Shown here in pieces: positions 33,198-40,404 of a DNA stretch of 64,000 nucleotides. The notes below the pieces were generated by a model, which had not been told where the DNA came from, did no database searches, and was given only the letters and a program-made list of their open reading frames with translations. The position numbers and the translations under genes are program-made. The stretch comes from Gaiellasilicea sp963705515 (GTDB lineage Bacteria > Actinomycetota > Thermoleophilia > Gaiellales > Gaiellaceae), in contig CAVPJV010000003.1 in the NCBI GenBank assembly GCA_963705515.1, positions 43,415 through 107,414 on the forward strand, in the 5' to 3' direction. Positions within the stretch are counted from its first letter, which is position 1. The number at the start of each line of letters is the position of its first letter.

Positions 33198-34025
33198 CTA
33201 CCTCAGCAGCCGCGACATGCGGCGGTCCTTCAGCACCCGGCCGCCCGTCTGGCAGGGCGCGCAGTAGAAGACGGTGTGCTCCTCGTAGTCGACCTGCCGC
33301 AGCGGGTCGCCGCACCGCGGGCATGGCTCGCCGAGGCGCCGGTGGACGAGATAGACGTCCTTGTCGCCCTTGCCGGCGAGCCGCAGCTCGAGCGCACGCG
33401 TCAGGTCGTTCTCGATCGCCGCCGCGAGCCGCTCGATCTCGGCGTCGTCGAGGTTGCCGGAGAGCGCGAACGGCGACAGCTCCGCGCGATGGAGGATCTC
33501 GTTCGCGTGCGCCCGCCCGATCCCGGCGATCGCCCGCTGGTCGCGCAGGAGCGAGTGCAGCCGCCGGTTGTCGCCCGCGAGGATCTCGCGCAGCTGCTCG
33601 ACGCCGAGCCCGAGCGCCTCCGGACCGAGATGCGCGAGCTCGGCCTCCGTCTGCTCGGGCGACTCGAGCCAGACCCCCGCGCGCTTCTTCGACCCGGCCT
33701 CGGTCAGCACGAGCTCGCCGCCGTTCTCGAAGCGGAGCCTGAACGCGGGCGTCTTCGGCCCCTTCGCGCCGGCGGCGAGGTGCCGGATCCGCCCGGCGCT
33801 CATCAGGTGAATGCGAAGCTGGAGCGCCTTGTCGGCGGTCGGGAAGAGGAGCCACTTGCCGCGCCTGCCGGCCCCTGCGAAGCGCCGGCCTTCGAGCTCG
33901 CGCAGCGGCGGGTCGAACGTCTTCAGCGTCGCGATGTGAGCCGGCCCCGCCTGCAGCACCGGCGCGGCCGACACGAGCGGGTCGAGCTCGCGCACCCACG
34001 CCTCGACCTCGGGTAGCTCGGGCAT
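33198..34025 (-). CDS. Formamidopyrimidine-DNA glycosylase family protein (Fpg/Nei)
   Basis: 275 residues. The N-terminus PELPEVEAW supplies the catalytic Pro1-Glu2 pair after Met removal. A lysine lies in GRRGKWLLF, the H2TH segment is RAIAGIGRAHANEILHRAEL, and the C-terminal zinc finger is CPRCGDPL and CAPCQTGGRVL. It excises oxidised bases and cuts the strand by beta/delta elimination. Whether it is Fpg (8-oxoG) or Nei-like cannot be settled; GIGRAHANE favours the Fpg/Nei2 group of Actinomycetota. Confidence 0.9.
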   Translation of the reverse strand: MPELPEVEAWVRELDPLVSAAPVLQAGPAHIATLKTFDPPLRELEGRRFAGAGRRGKWLLFPTADKALQLRIHLMSAGRIRHLAAGAKGPKTPAFRLRFENGGELVLTEAGSKKRAGVWLESPEQTEAELAHLGPEALGLGVEQLREILAGDNRRLHSLLRDQRAIAGIGRAHANEILHRAELSPFALSGNLDDAEIERLAAAIENDLTRALELRLAGKGDKDVYLVHRRLGEPCPRCGDPLRQVDYEEHTVFYCAPCQTGGRVLKDRRMSRLLR

Positions 34026-34052
34026 GCGGCGAACGGTACAGCGCGGCCGAGG

Positions 34053-35387
34053 TCAGTCGGGAGGTGCCGCGGGCAACGTTCCCGCGGCGACCGCGACGAG
34101 CCCGCCGGATGCATCGGCCTCCGACGGCAGCGGCTCCTCCTCAACCGGCTCGGGCATCTCGCGCAGCGTCCGCACGGGCGAGAGGAGCACGGGGAGGACC
34201 GCCAGCGACATCCCGATTGCGCCGACCCAGATCGTGAAGCGGATGCCGAACCAGGACGCGAGTGCGCCGCCGAGCAGCGCTCCGAGCGGCATCACGCCCC
34301 AGACGATGAAGCGCATCACCGAATTCATCCGTCCCTGCAGCCGCTCGGGCGTGATCGCCTGGCGGAAGCTGACCTGGGTGATGTTGTAGATCGGTATGCC
34401 CATGCCGGAGATCGCCTGGGCGGCGATCAGGAACGGGATCGGATTCGATGTCGGCGCAACCGCAAGGAAGAAGAGCGAAACCGAGCCGGCGGCGCCGAGC
34501 ACGATTGTCGGCCCGACCCCGAAGCGGCGCGAGAGGCGGTTCGCGAGGAGCGCGCCGACGAGGTAGCCGATGCTCGAGACGGCGAAGACGAGCCCGATCA
34601 CGCCCGGACGGAGGTCGAGCACGCGGACGGCGAAGACGAGAAAGACCGCGCCGATGATGTTCCCGAAGAAATTGAACGTCGCGGTGCTCGCGGCGATCCA
34701 GCGCAGGTAGCGGTTGCCGAAGACCCAGCGCAGTCCTTCCTTCACCTCCTCCTTCATGCCGGGGCCGGCCTGGCGCTCCGCTCGCGTCGGTGCACGCTCC
34801 TCGGCCTTGATCCGGAAGAGGTAGACCGCCGAGAGGAAGAAGCTGATCGCGTCGATCAGCACCGCGCCGGGGGCTTTGACGGCCTCGACGAGCAACCCGG
34901 CGAGACCGGGCCCGGCGAGCTGGGCGGCGGAGCGGCTGATCTCGAGCTTCGAGTTGCCCTCGACAAGTTGCTCGCGCGCGACGAGCGAGGGCAGGTAGGA
35001 CTGGTAGGAGACGTCGAAGAAGACGGTCAGGACGCCGACCGCGAAGCCGACGACGTACATCTGCCAGATCGTCAGCGCGTCGAGCCAGTAGGCGACCGGG
35101 ATCGAGGCCAGCAGCAGCGCGCGTCCGACGTCGGCGGTGACGAGGATCGGCTTGCGGCGCATCCGGTCGACCCAGACGCCGGCGGGCAGGCTGATCAGGA
35201 TGAAGGGCGCGAACTCGATCACGCCGAGGAGGGCGACCTCGAAGACGCTCGCCTCGAGCGTGATCACCGCGACCAGGGGCAGCGCCAGCTGCGAGATCTG
35301 CGTTCCGAAGACGCTGATCGTCTCCGCCGCCCAGAGGCTGCGGAAGTCGCGGTGGAGCCAGAGTCCGCCGGGTCGTCTCAGCTTCAC
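34053..35387 (-). CDS. MFS transporter (MFS_3/enterobactin-exporter-like)
   Basis: 444 residues with 12 membrane helices. Marks are LHRDFRSLWAAETISVFGTQ, the loop motif LPAGVWVDRMRRKPILVTAD, SYQSYLPSLVAREQLVEGNS and ITPERLQGRMNSVMRFIVWG, typical of the MFS_3 efflux group. The tail is acidic and Ala/Pro rich. It overlaps the stop of the upstream HTH regulator gene by 4 bp, so regulator and exporter are one operon. Confidence 0.9.
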   Translation of the reverse strand: MKLRRPGGLWLHRDFRSLWAAETISVFGTQISQLALPLVAVITLEASVFEVALLGVIEFAPFILISLPAGVWVDRMRRKPILVTADVGRALLLASIPVAYWLDALTIWQMYVVGFAVGVLTVFFDVSYQSYLPSLVAREQLVEGNSKLEISRSAAQLAGPGLAGLLVEAVKAPGAVLIDAISFFLSAVYLFRIKAEERAPTRAERQAGPGMKEEVKEGLRWVFGNRYLRWIAASTATFNFFGNIIGAVFLVFAVRVLDLRPGVIGLVFAVSSIGYLVGALLANRLSRRFGVGPTIVLGAAGSVSLFFLAVAPTSNPIPFLIAAQAISGMGIPIYNITQVSFRQAITPERLQGRMNSVMRFIVWGVMPLGALLGGALASWFGIRFTIWVGAIGMSLAVLPVLLSPVRTLREMPEPVEEEPLPSEADASGGLVAVAAGTLPAAPPD

Positions 35388-35779
35388 GCGAAATCTCCGC
35401 TTCGGTAGATGGTTGCGACCAGCTCGTACTCCTCGCCCTCCGCCGACTCCGAGCCGCGGAAGTCGCGCAGGAGCCGCTCGACGCGGCGCCGGAACGACTC
35501 CGCGTCCGCCGGCGAGAGCCGCACGCGCTCCTGCGGCTTCTCGTCGGTGCTCTTGATCACGTAGAGCCGCGCAACGCGTCCGTAGAAGCTCTCGGTCAGG
35601 GCGCGGACGCGGCGCGTGCGGACGACCTTCACGAGCCCGGCGCTCTCGAGCACCTTCAGGTGGTGCGCGATCGTGCCCTTCGCGAGCCCGACGTTCTCGG
35701 CGAGCTCGGTCGTCGTCGCCGCCCGCTCACGCAGGATGGCGACGATCCGGAGCCGGACGTCGTCGGCGAGCGCGCGCAA
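35384..35779 (-). CDS. ArsR-like winged helix-turn-helix regulator
   Basis: 131 residues from TTG at 35779. The winged-helix core is DDVRLRIVAILRERAATTTE, LAENVGLAKGTIAHHLKVLE and AGLVKVVRTRRVRALTESFY. The frame stays open upstream and reads FDLPHPDYEADDILVVAETEQ, which looks protein-like; the only upstream start there is CTG at 35872, inside the inverted repeat. It probably represses its own operon with the exporter. No metal-binding cysteines are seen. Confidence 0.8.
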   Translation of the reverse strand: MRALADDVRLRIVAILRERAATTTELAENVGLAKGTIAHHLKVLESAGLVKVVRTRRVRALTESFYGRVARLYVIKSTDEKPQERVRLSPADAESFRRRVERLLRDFRGSESAEGEEYELVATIYRSGDFA

Positions 35780-35841
35780 CTGCTCGGTCTCGGCGACGAC
35801 GAGGATGTCGTCCGCCTCGTAGTCGGGGTGGGGAAGATCGA

Positions 35842-35884
35842 AACGGTCGATGGCTGCCGGAAGATACGACAGCCATCGACCGTT
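35842..35884. promoter_or_regulatory. 15-bp inverted repeat upstream of the regulator/exporter operon
   Basis: AACGGTCGATGGCTG (35842-35856) and its exact reverse complement CAGCCATCGACCGTT (35870-35884) are separated by 13 bp. The element lies between the divergent regulator and asparaginase genes, a natural place for an operator of the winged-helix regulator. It could also form an RNA hairpin. No T-run. Confidence 0.6.
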
Positions 35885-35933
35885 CGCAAGGTGGTCGGCT
35901 CACACCGTTTGCAGCCCACGTAGTCTCCGGCGC

Positions 35934-36809
35934 GTGCAGCCGCTGCGGATAGCCGTCCACCGGGGCGATGTCGACGAGGCCACGCACCTCGTGCACGCCG
36001 TTGCCGTCCGCGACGGGGCTGTGGTCGAGCAGGCGGGAGATGCCGAGCGCGTGGCGTACCTGCGCTCCTCGGCGAAGCCGTTCCAGGCGCTTCCGCTCGT
36101 GCGCGCACGCGACGACCTGACCAGCGAGGAGATCGCGATCGCGTCTGCCTCGCACCTCGCTTCCCCCGAGCAGCTCGCGGCCGTGCGCAGCCTGCTCGCG
36201 AAGGCGCCGGCCGGCGAGGACGAGCTCGAGTGCGGGCCCGAGCCGACCGCGCTCCAGCACAACTGCTCGGGCAAGCACGCCGGCATGCTCGCGCTCTGCC
36301 GTGCTCAGGGCTGGGGCAGCGGCGGCTACCGGCTCGCGACGCATCCGGTCCAGCACGGCTGCCTCGCGGAGATCGCGTCCGCCTCGGACGTCCCCGCCGA
36401 CGAGATCCCGACGGCGGTCGACGGGTGCGGCGTCGTCACGTTCGCGCTCCCGCTCGAGCGGATGGCCCTCCTCTTCTCGCGGCTGGAGGACGTCGACGGC
36501 GGTGCGCGGGTGGCTGGCGCGATGCGCGCGCATCCGGAGCTGATCCGCGGGCCGATGGCCGCCGACACGCTGCTGATGCGCGAGCTCGAGGGCTGGACGG
36601 CGAAGGGCGGGGCGGAGGGCCTGATGTGCGCGGTCGGCCCGGACGGGCTTGGGATCGCGCTCAAGGTCGAGGACGGCAGCATGCGCGCGATCCGTCCTGC
36701 ACTCGCCGAGTTCCTGCGCCGGCTCGGCTTCGAGACCGGCGAGCTGGGGGTCGAGCCGCTCGTGAACTCACGCGGCGAGCTCGTCGGCGAGGTGGTGCTC
36801 GAGCGGTGA
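35934..36809 (+). CDS. L-asparaginase II-family protein (rhizobial type)
   Basis: 291 residues from GTG at 35934. Asparaginase_II family marks: YLRSSAKPFQALPLV, IASASHLASPEQLAAVRSLL, LQHNCSGKHAGMLALC and TAVDGCGVVTFALPLERMA. This family is unrelated to AnsA/AnsB and hydrolyses asparagine to aspartate and ammonia; conserved Ser and Lys (SSAK) and Cys (NCSGKH) belong to the active site. It has no signal peptide. It precedes rpoD but is separated by a terminator. Confidence 0.88.
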   Translation: MQPLRIAVHRGDVDEATHLVHAVAVRDGAVVEQAGDAERVAYLRSSAKPFQALPLVRARDDLTSEEIAIASASHLASPEQLAAVRSLLAKAPAGEDELECGPEPTALQHNCSGKHAGMLALCRAQGWGSGGYRLATHPVQHGCLAEIASASDVPADEIPTAVDGCGVVTFALPLERMALLFSRLEDVDGGARVAGAMRAHPELIRGPMAADTLLMRELEGWTAKGGAEGLMCAVGPDGLGIALKVEDGSMRAIRPALAEFLRRLGFETGELGVEPLVNSRGELVGEVVLER

Positions 36810-36875
36810 ACGAATGGTCCAAATTTGGCTACCACGAAAGCCGCGGTCCGTTGTAGGATCCAGCCCTCGATGGTC

Positions 36876-36910
36876 AGAGCCGGCTCCCCCGATCCGGCTC
36901 TTTTGTTTGT
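36876..36910 (+). terminator. Intrinsic terminator between asparaginase and rpoD
   Basis: AGAGCCGG (36876-36883) pairs with CCGGCTCT (36894-36901) and is followed by TTTGTTTGT. It is 66 bp after the asparaginase stop and 45 bp before the sigma-factor ATG. If the rpoD promoter lies upstream (TAGGAT at 36854-36859 resembles a -10 box) the hairpin would sit in the rpoD leader and could act as an attenuator; otherwise it simply ends the asparaginase transcript. Confidence 0.7.
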
Positions 36911-36954
36911 ACGGCAGATCCGTGTTCCCGTCAGCCGCGAGGAAAGCGAGGTCC

Positions 36955-38052
36955 ATGCTCACCGTCGATATCGCCCTGCCAGAGGTCGAGGAGCTCCAGA
37001 AGCTCGTCCAGCACGGTCAGGAAAAGGGCTTCCTCACCTACGACGAAATCGTTGCCGGCCTCGAAGAGGTCGACCTGACGAAAGAGCAGATTGAGGACTT
37101 CTACACCTATCTGATCGACCACTCGATCGAGCTGGTCGAGGGTGAGCAGTACAAGTCGCCGCCGCACGAGCAGCCCGCGCTCGCCGAGGACGAGAAGTCC
37201 GCGCCGAAGCTCGATCTCACCGTCGAGCCGTCGCTCGACTCCCTGCGGCTCTACCTCCGTGAGATCGGCAAGGTGCCGCTCCTGACCGCCGACCAGGAGA
37301 TCTACCTGGCGAAGCGGATCGAACGCGGCGACATGGCCGCGAAGACGCAGATGACCGAGGCGAACCTACGGCTCGTGGTCTCGATCGCGAAGGGCTACCT
37401 CGGCCGCGGTCTCTCGTTCCTCGACCTGATCCAGGAAGGATCGCTGGGGCTGATCCGCGCGGTCGAGAAGTTCGACTACCGCAAGGGCTTCAAGTTCTCG
37501 ACCTACGCCACCTGGTGGATCCGCCAGGCGGTCACCCGGGCGATCGCGGACAAGGCGCGCACGATCCGGATCCCGGTGCACATGGTCGAGAAGCTGAACA
37601 AGGTCGTACACATCGAGCGTCAGCTCGTGCAGCGGCTCGGCCGCGAGCCGAGGCCGGAGGAGATCGCCGAGGAGCTGGAGATCACGACGGACGAGGTCCG
37701 CGAGATCCTCCGGATGGCGCAGCTCCCCGTTTCACTGGAAAAGCCGATCGGCGAGGAGGAGGAGAGCTCGCTCGGCGACTTCGTGCCGGACGACTCGGCC
37801 GAGTCGCCTTTCGACACGGCCTCGCTCTCCCTGCGCCGCGAGGACGTCGAGCACGCCTTGATGGCACTGCCGGAGCGCGAGCGCAAGGTGATCGAGCTCC
37901 GCTTCGGCCTCTCCGGCGCGCAGCCGTACACGCTCGAGGAGGTCGGCCGCGCTTTCGGGGTCACCCGCGAGCGGATCCGTCAGATCGAGAACAACACGCT
38001 GAAGAAGCTCGAGGGCCTGCCCGAAGCGCAGGCGCTCAAGAACTGCATGTAG
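36955..38052 (+). CDS. rpoD: Primary RNA polymerase sigma factor (sigma-70, RpoD/HrdB-like)
   Basis: 365 residues from ATG at 36955 with GAGG upstream. A short region 1.1 (ELQKLVQHGQEKGFLTYDEI, DLTKEQIEDFYTYLIDHSIE) precedes region 1.2 (SLRLYLREIGKVPLLTADQE). Region 2 includes the -10 recognition segment FDYRKGFKFSTYATWWIRQA. Regions 3 and 4 (GREPRPEEIAEELEITTDEV, TLEEVGRAFGVTRERIRQIE) are complete. It directs housekeeping transcription. Region 1.1 argues for a primary rather than an alternative group 2 factor. Confidence 0.95.
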   Translation: MLTVDIALPEVEELQKLVQHGQEKGFLTYDEIVAGLEEVDLTKEQIEDFYTYLIDHSIELVEGEQYKSPPHEQPALAEDEKSAPKLDLTVEPSLDSLRLYLREIGKVPLLTADQEIYLAKRIERGDMAAKTQMTEANLRLVVSIAKGYLGRGLSFLDLIQEGSLGLIRAVEKFDYRKGFKFSTYATWWIRQAVTRAIADKARTIRIPVHMVEKLNKVVHIERQLVQRLGREPRPEEIAEELEITTDEVREILRMAQLPVSLEKPIGEEEESSLGDFVPDDSAESPFDTASLSLRREDVEHALMALPERERKVIELRFGLSGAQPYTLEEVGRAFGVTRERIRQIENNTLKKLEGLPEAQALKNCM

Positions 38053-38235
38053 CTAGTCGTCTCGCGAGAGCAGGGTTTCCTCGGCCCTGCTCTCCGGGAC
38101 GAACAGCCTGCAGTGCGGACACTTGAAACCCCGGTGGCGCTCGGGGCCGCCGGCGATCAGCTCGGCCGAGAAGGGCTTGTGGCAGTGCGGGCAGCTGGCG
38201 GTCTGCGCGTTGTCCGATGCGGCATCCGCGGCCAT
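38053..38235 (-). CDS. Small zinc-ribbon protein
   Basis: 60 residues from ATG at 38235. Two CPHC motifs (ASCPHCHKPFSAEL and FKCPHCRLFVPES) form a small zinc ribbon; the C-terminal end is acidic (SRDD). It is convergent with rpoD, with no gap between the two stops. Role unknown. Confidence 0.75.
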   Translation of the reverse strand: MAADAASDNAQTASCPHCHKPFSAELIAGGPERHRGFKCPHCRLFVPESRAEETLLSRDD

Positions 38236-38321
38236 CGGGTCACCGTAGCGAACCCCGCCCGCAGATGTCGTCCACGCGGCCGCACCTAGCCGTCGCCTCG
38301 CCACTTTGCTAGACCATCGGC

Positions 38322-38789
38322 GTGAGGCTGCTCGCGTGCGCCGCCGCTCTCGCTCTTGCCGCTCTCGCTGCCGGCGGCGTCGCTTCCGCGCCCGCGGCGT
38401 CCGGCTGTCCGCCGACGATCGACGACGGCGCGGGACCGTTTGGCCGTGGTGCACCGCCGCGCCGCGCCAAGATCGGCACCGGCCACGTCCTGACGGGTGT
38501 CGTGCTCTCCTCCACCGACTGCAGCCCGCTCGCGGGCGCCCGGGTTCACCTGTGGCAGTCGAATCGGCGTGGCCAGTACCTGCGCTCGGGCAGTGCGACC
38601 GTGGTCACCGACCGGGCCGGCCGCTTCCGCTTCGAGGGCCCGCCGCCGGTTTCCTACGAAGGCCGCCCGCCGCACATCCACCTACGGGTGATCGCGGCCG
38701 AGCACGAGCTGCTCCTCTCGCGTTACGTGCGGCGAGCCGGAGCGACGCGTGGCTTCGTCCGGCTCGTGCTCGTCCCGCAGCGGGTTTAG
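38322..38789 (+). CDS. Secreted intradiol dioxygenase-like domain protein
   Basis: 155 residues from GTG at 38322. A signal peptide (LLACAAALALAALAAGGVAS) is followed by a domain resembling the core of protocatechuate 3,4-dioxygenases: LAGARVHLWQSNRRGQYL, VTDRAGRFRFEGPPPVSYEG, RPPHIHLRV. The His-x-His iron ligands and a nearby Tyr are visible, but the protein is much shorter than a catabolic enzyme. Secreted relatives are known with uncertain roles. Confidence 0.8.
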   Translation: MRLLACAAALALAALAAGGVASAPAASGCPPTIDDGAGPFGRGAPPRRAKIGTGHVLTGVVLSSTDCSPLAGARVHLWQSNRRGQYLRSGSATVVTDRAGRFRFEGPPPVSYEGRPPHIHLRVIAAEHELLLSRYVRRAGATRGFVRLVLVPQRV

Positions 38790-38792
38790 GCC

Positions 38793-39176
38793 CTACGCAT
38801 CGAGCATCGCCGCGGCGATCGCGCCGAAGGCGGCGTGATCGGCCAGTTGCGGCACGACCGGCAGCGCCCGGATCCGCGGGAAGTGCCGCCCGACGAGCCC
38901 GAGGTCGAGCGCGGCGATCGCGACGCCCGCGACGGCCCCGCGCGCCGCCCCGCGGACGCCGGCCCGGTCGAGCGCGACCGTCCACGCGATCGAGATGCCG
39001 AGGTGAACGGGCACGGCGGCGGCGAGCAACCGCTGCGGGCGCGTCTCGCCCGGCAACAGGATCGTCCCCGCTGCGTAGGCGGCCTCGAGCGGGTCACGGC
39101 CGGTCGCGAGCGCGTGTGCCGTCGACGGGATCCCGCTCAGCGCTGCAGTCCAGACGGCGGCTCGAAGGACGCGCAT
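38793..39176 (-). CDS. Small membrane protein of unknown function
   Basis: 127 residues from ATG at 39176. Three to four hydrophobic helices: RAAVWTAALSGIPSTAHALA, LLAAAVPVHLGISIAWTVAL, GAVAGVAIAALDLGLVGRHF and LADHAAFGAIAAAMLDA. No family recognised with confidence. It ends 3 bp from the convergent dioxygenase-like gene and is divergent from ltrA. Confidence 0.7.
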   Translation of the reverse strand: MRVLRAAVWTAALSGIPSTAHALATGRDPLEAAYAAGTILLPGETRPQRLLAAAVPVHLGISIAWTVALDRAGVRGAARGAVAGVAIAALDLGLVGRHFPRIRALPVVPQLADHAAFGAIAAAMLDA

Positions 39177-39197
39177 GCCGAAGGATAGGCTTGCCCG

Positions 39198-40361
39198 GTG
39201 ACGGTCCAGGCTCGACGGCAGGAGAGCGCCGAGGAGCGGGTCACGCCGCTCGAGCTCTTCTTCGACCTCATCTTCGTCTTCGCGATCACGCAGGTCACCG
39301 GCCTCGTCGTCGCGGACCCGACCTGGGCCGGCATCGTCAAGGGACTGCTCGTGCTGGGCGTGCTCTGGTGGGCGTGGGCCGCGTACGCCTGGCTGACGAA
39401 CACGATCGACCCCGAGGAAGGTGTGGTGCGGATCGCGATGTTCGCCGCGATGGGCGCGATGCTGGTCGCCTCGCTCGCGGTGCCGGACGTCTTCGGCGAC
39501 GACGCGCTCCTCTTCGCCTGCGCCTACGCCTTCGTCCGGATCTCGCACCTTGCGCTCTATGCGATCGCGGGCCGCGGCGACCGCGACCTGCTCGCCGCGA
39601 TCGCCCGGCTGGGAGTCGGGACGGCGGTCGGCGTCGGGCTCTTGTTCGTCGCCGCCGGGCTCGACGGCCGTCTCCAGGTCGCGGTCTGGGCGCTCGCGCT
39701 CGTCTTCGACCTGCTCGGCGCCTACGTCGGCGGCGGCAAGGGCTGGCGCCTCTCGGCCGGGCACTTCGCCGAGCGACACGCGCTGATCGTGATCATCGCG
39801 CTCGGCGAGACGATCGTCGCGCTCGGCGTGGGGGCGAGCCACACCCTCGAGCCCGGTGTGGTGGTGGCCGGGCTGCTCGGCTTCACTATCGCCGCCGCGA
39901 TGTGGTGGCTCTACTTCGACGTCGTCGCGATCGTCGCCGAGCGGAAGCTGCGCGAGCTGACCGGCAACGCCCAGCTCGCGATGGCGCGCGACTCCTACAG
40001 CTATCTCCACCTGCCGATGGTCGCCGGGATCATCCTGTTCGCGGTCGGCGTCAAGAAGACGCTCGGCGACGTCGGCGAGCCGCTCAAGCTGGTGCCCGCC
40101 GTCGCCCTGTGCGGCGGGATCGCGCTCTACCTGCTCGCGCACATCCTCTTCCGGCTTCGCAATGTCGGCTCGCTGAACAGACAGCGCCTCGTCGTCTGCG
40201 CGGCACTCCTGGCCCTGATCCCGCTCGGAGTCGAGCTCGACGCCCTCCTCACGCTCACGCTTGTGGCCGCCCTCTGCGTCGGGCTGATCGCATACGAGGC
40301 GATCCGCTTCGCCGACGCGCGCGACCGCGTGCGGCATGCGGCCGCCGAGCCGGCTGCGTAG
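39198..40361 (+). CDS. ltrA: Low temperature requirement protein A (LtrA) family
   Basis: 387 residues from GTG at 39198. Ten to twelve membrane helices with LtrA marks: VTPLELFFDLIFVFAITQVT, WWAWAAYAWLTNTIDPEE, AERHALIVIIALGETIVALG and MWWLYFDVVA. First named in Listeria growth at low temperature; the molecular role is unknown. It is divergent from the small membrane protein (22-bp gap). Confidence 0.93.
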   Translation: MTVQARRQESAEERVTPLELFFDLIFVFAITQVTGLVVADPTWAGIVKGLLVLGVLWWAWAAYAWLTNTIDPEEGVVRIAMFAAMGAMLVASLAVPDVFGDDALLFACAYAFVRISHLALYAIAGRGDRDLLAAIARLGVGTAVGVGLLFVAAGLDGRLQVAVWALALVFDLLGAYVGGGKGWRLSAGHFAERHALIVIIALGETIVALGVGASHTLEPGVVVAGLLGFTIAAAMWWLYFDVVAIVAERKLRELTGNAQLAMARDSYSYLHLPMVAGIILFAVGVKKTLGDVGEPLKLVPAVALCGGIALYLLAHILFRLRNVGSLNRQRLVVCAALLALIPLGVELDALLTLTLVAALCVGLIAYEAIRFADARDRVRHAAAEPAA

Positions 40362-40404
40362 ATCGCGATGGAAAACCTCTTCGGGGCGCGTCTATCGTGG
40401 ACTC

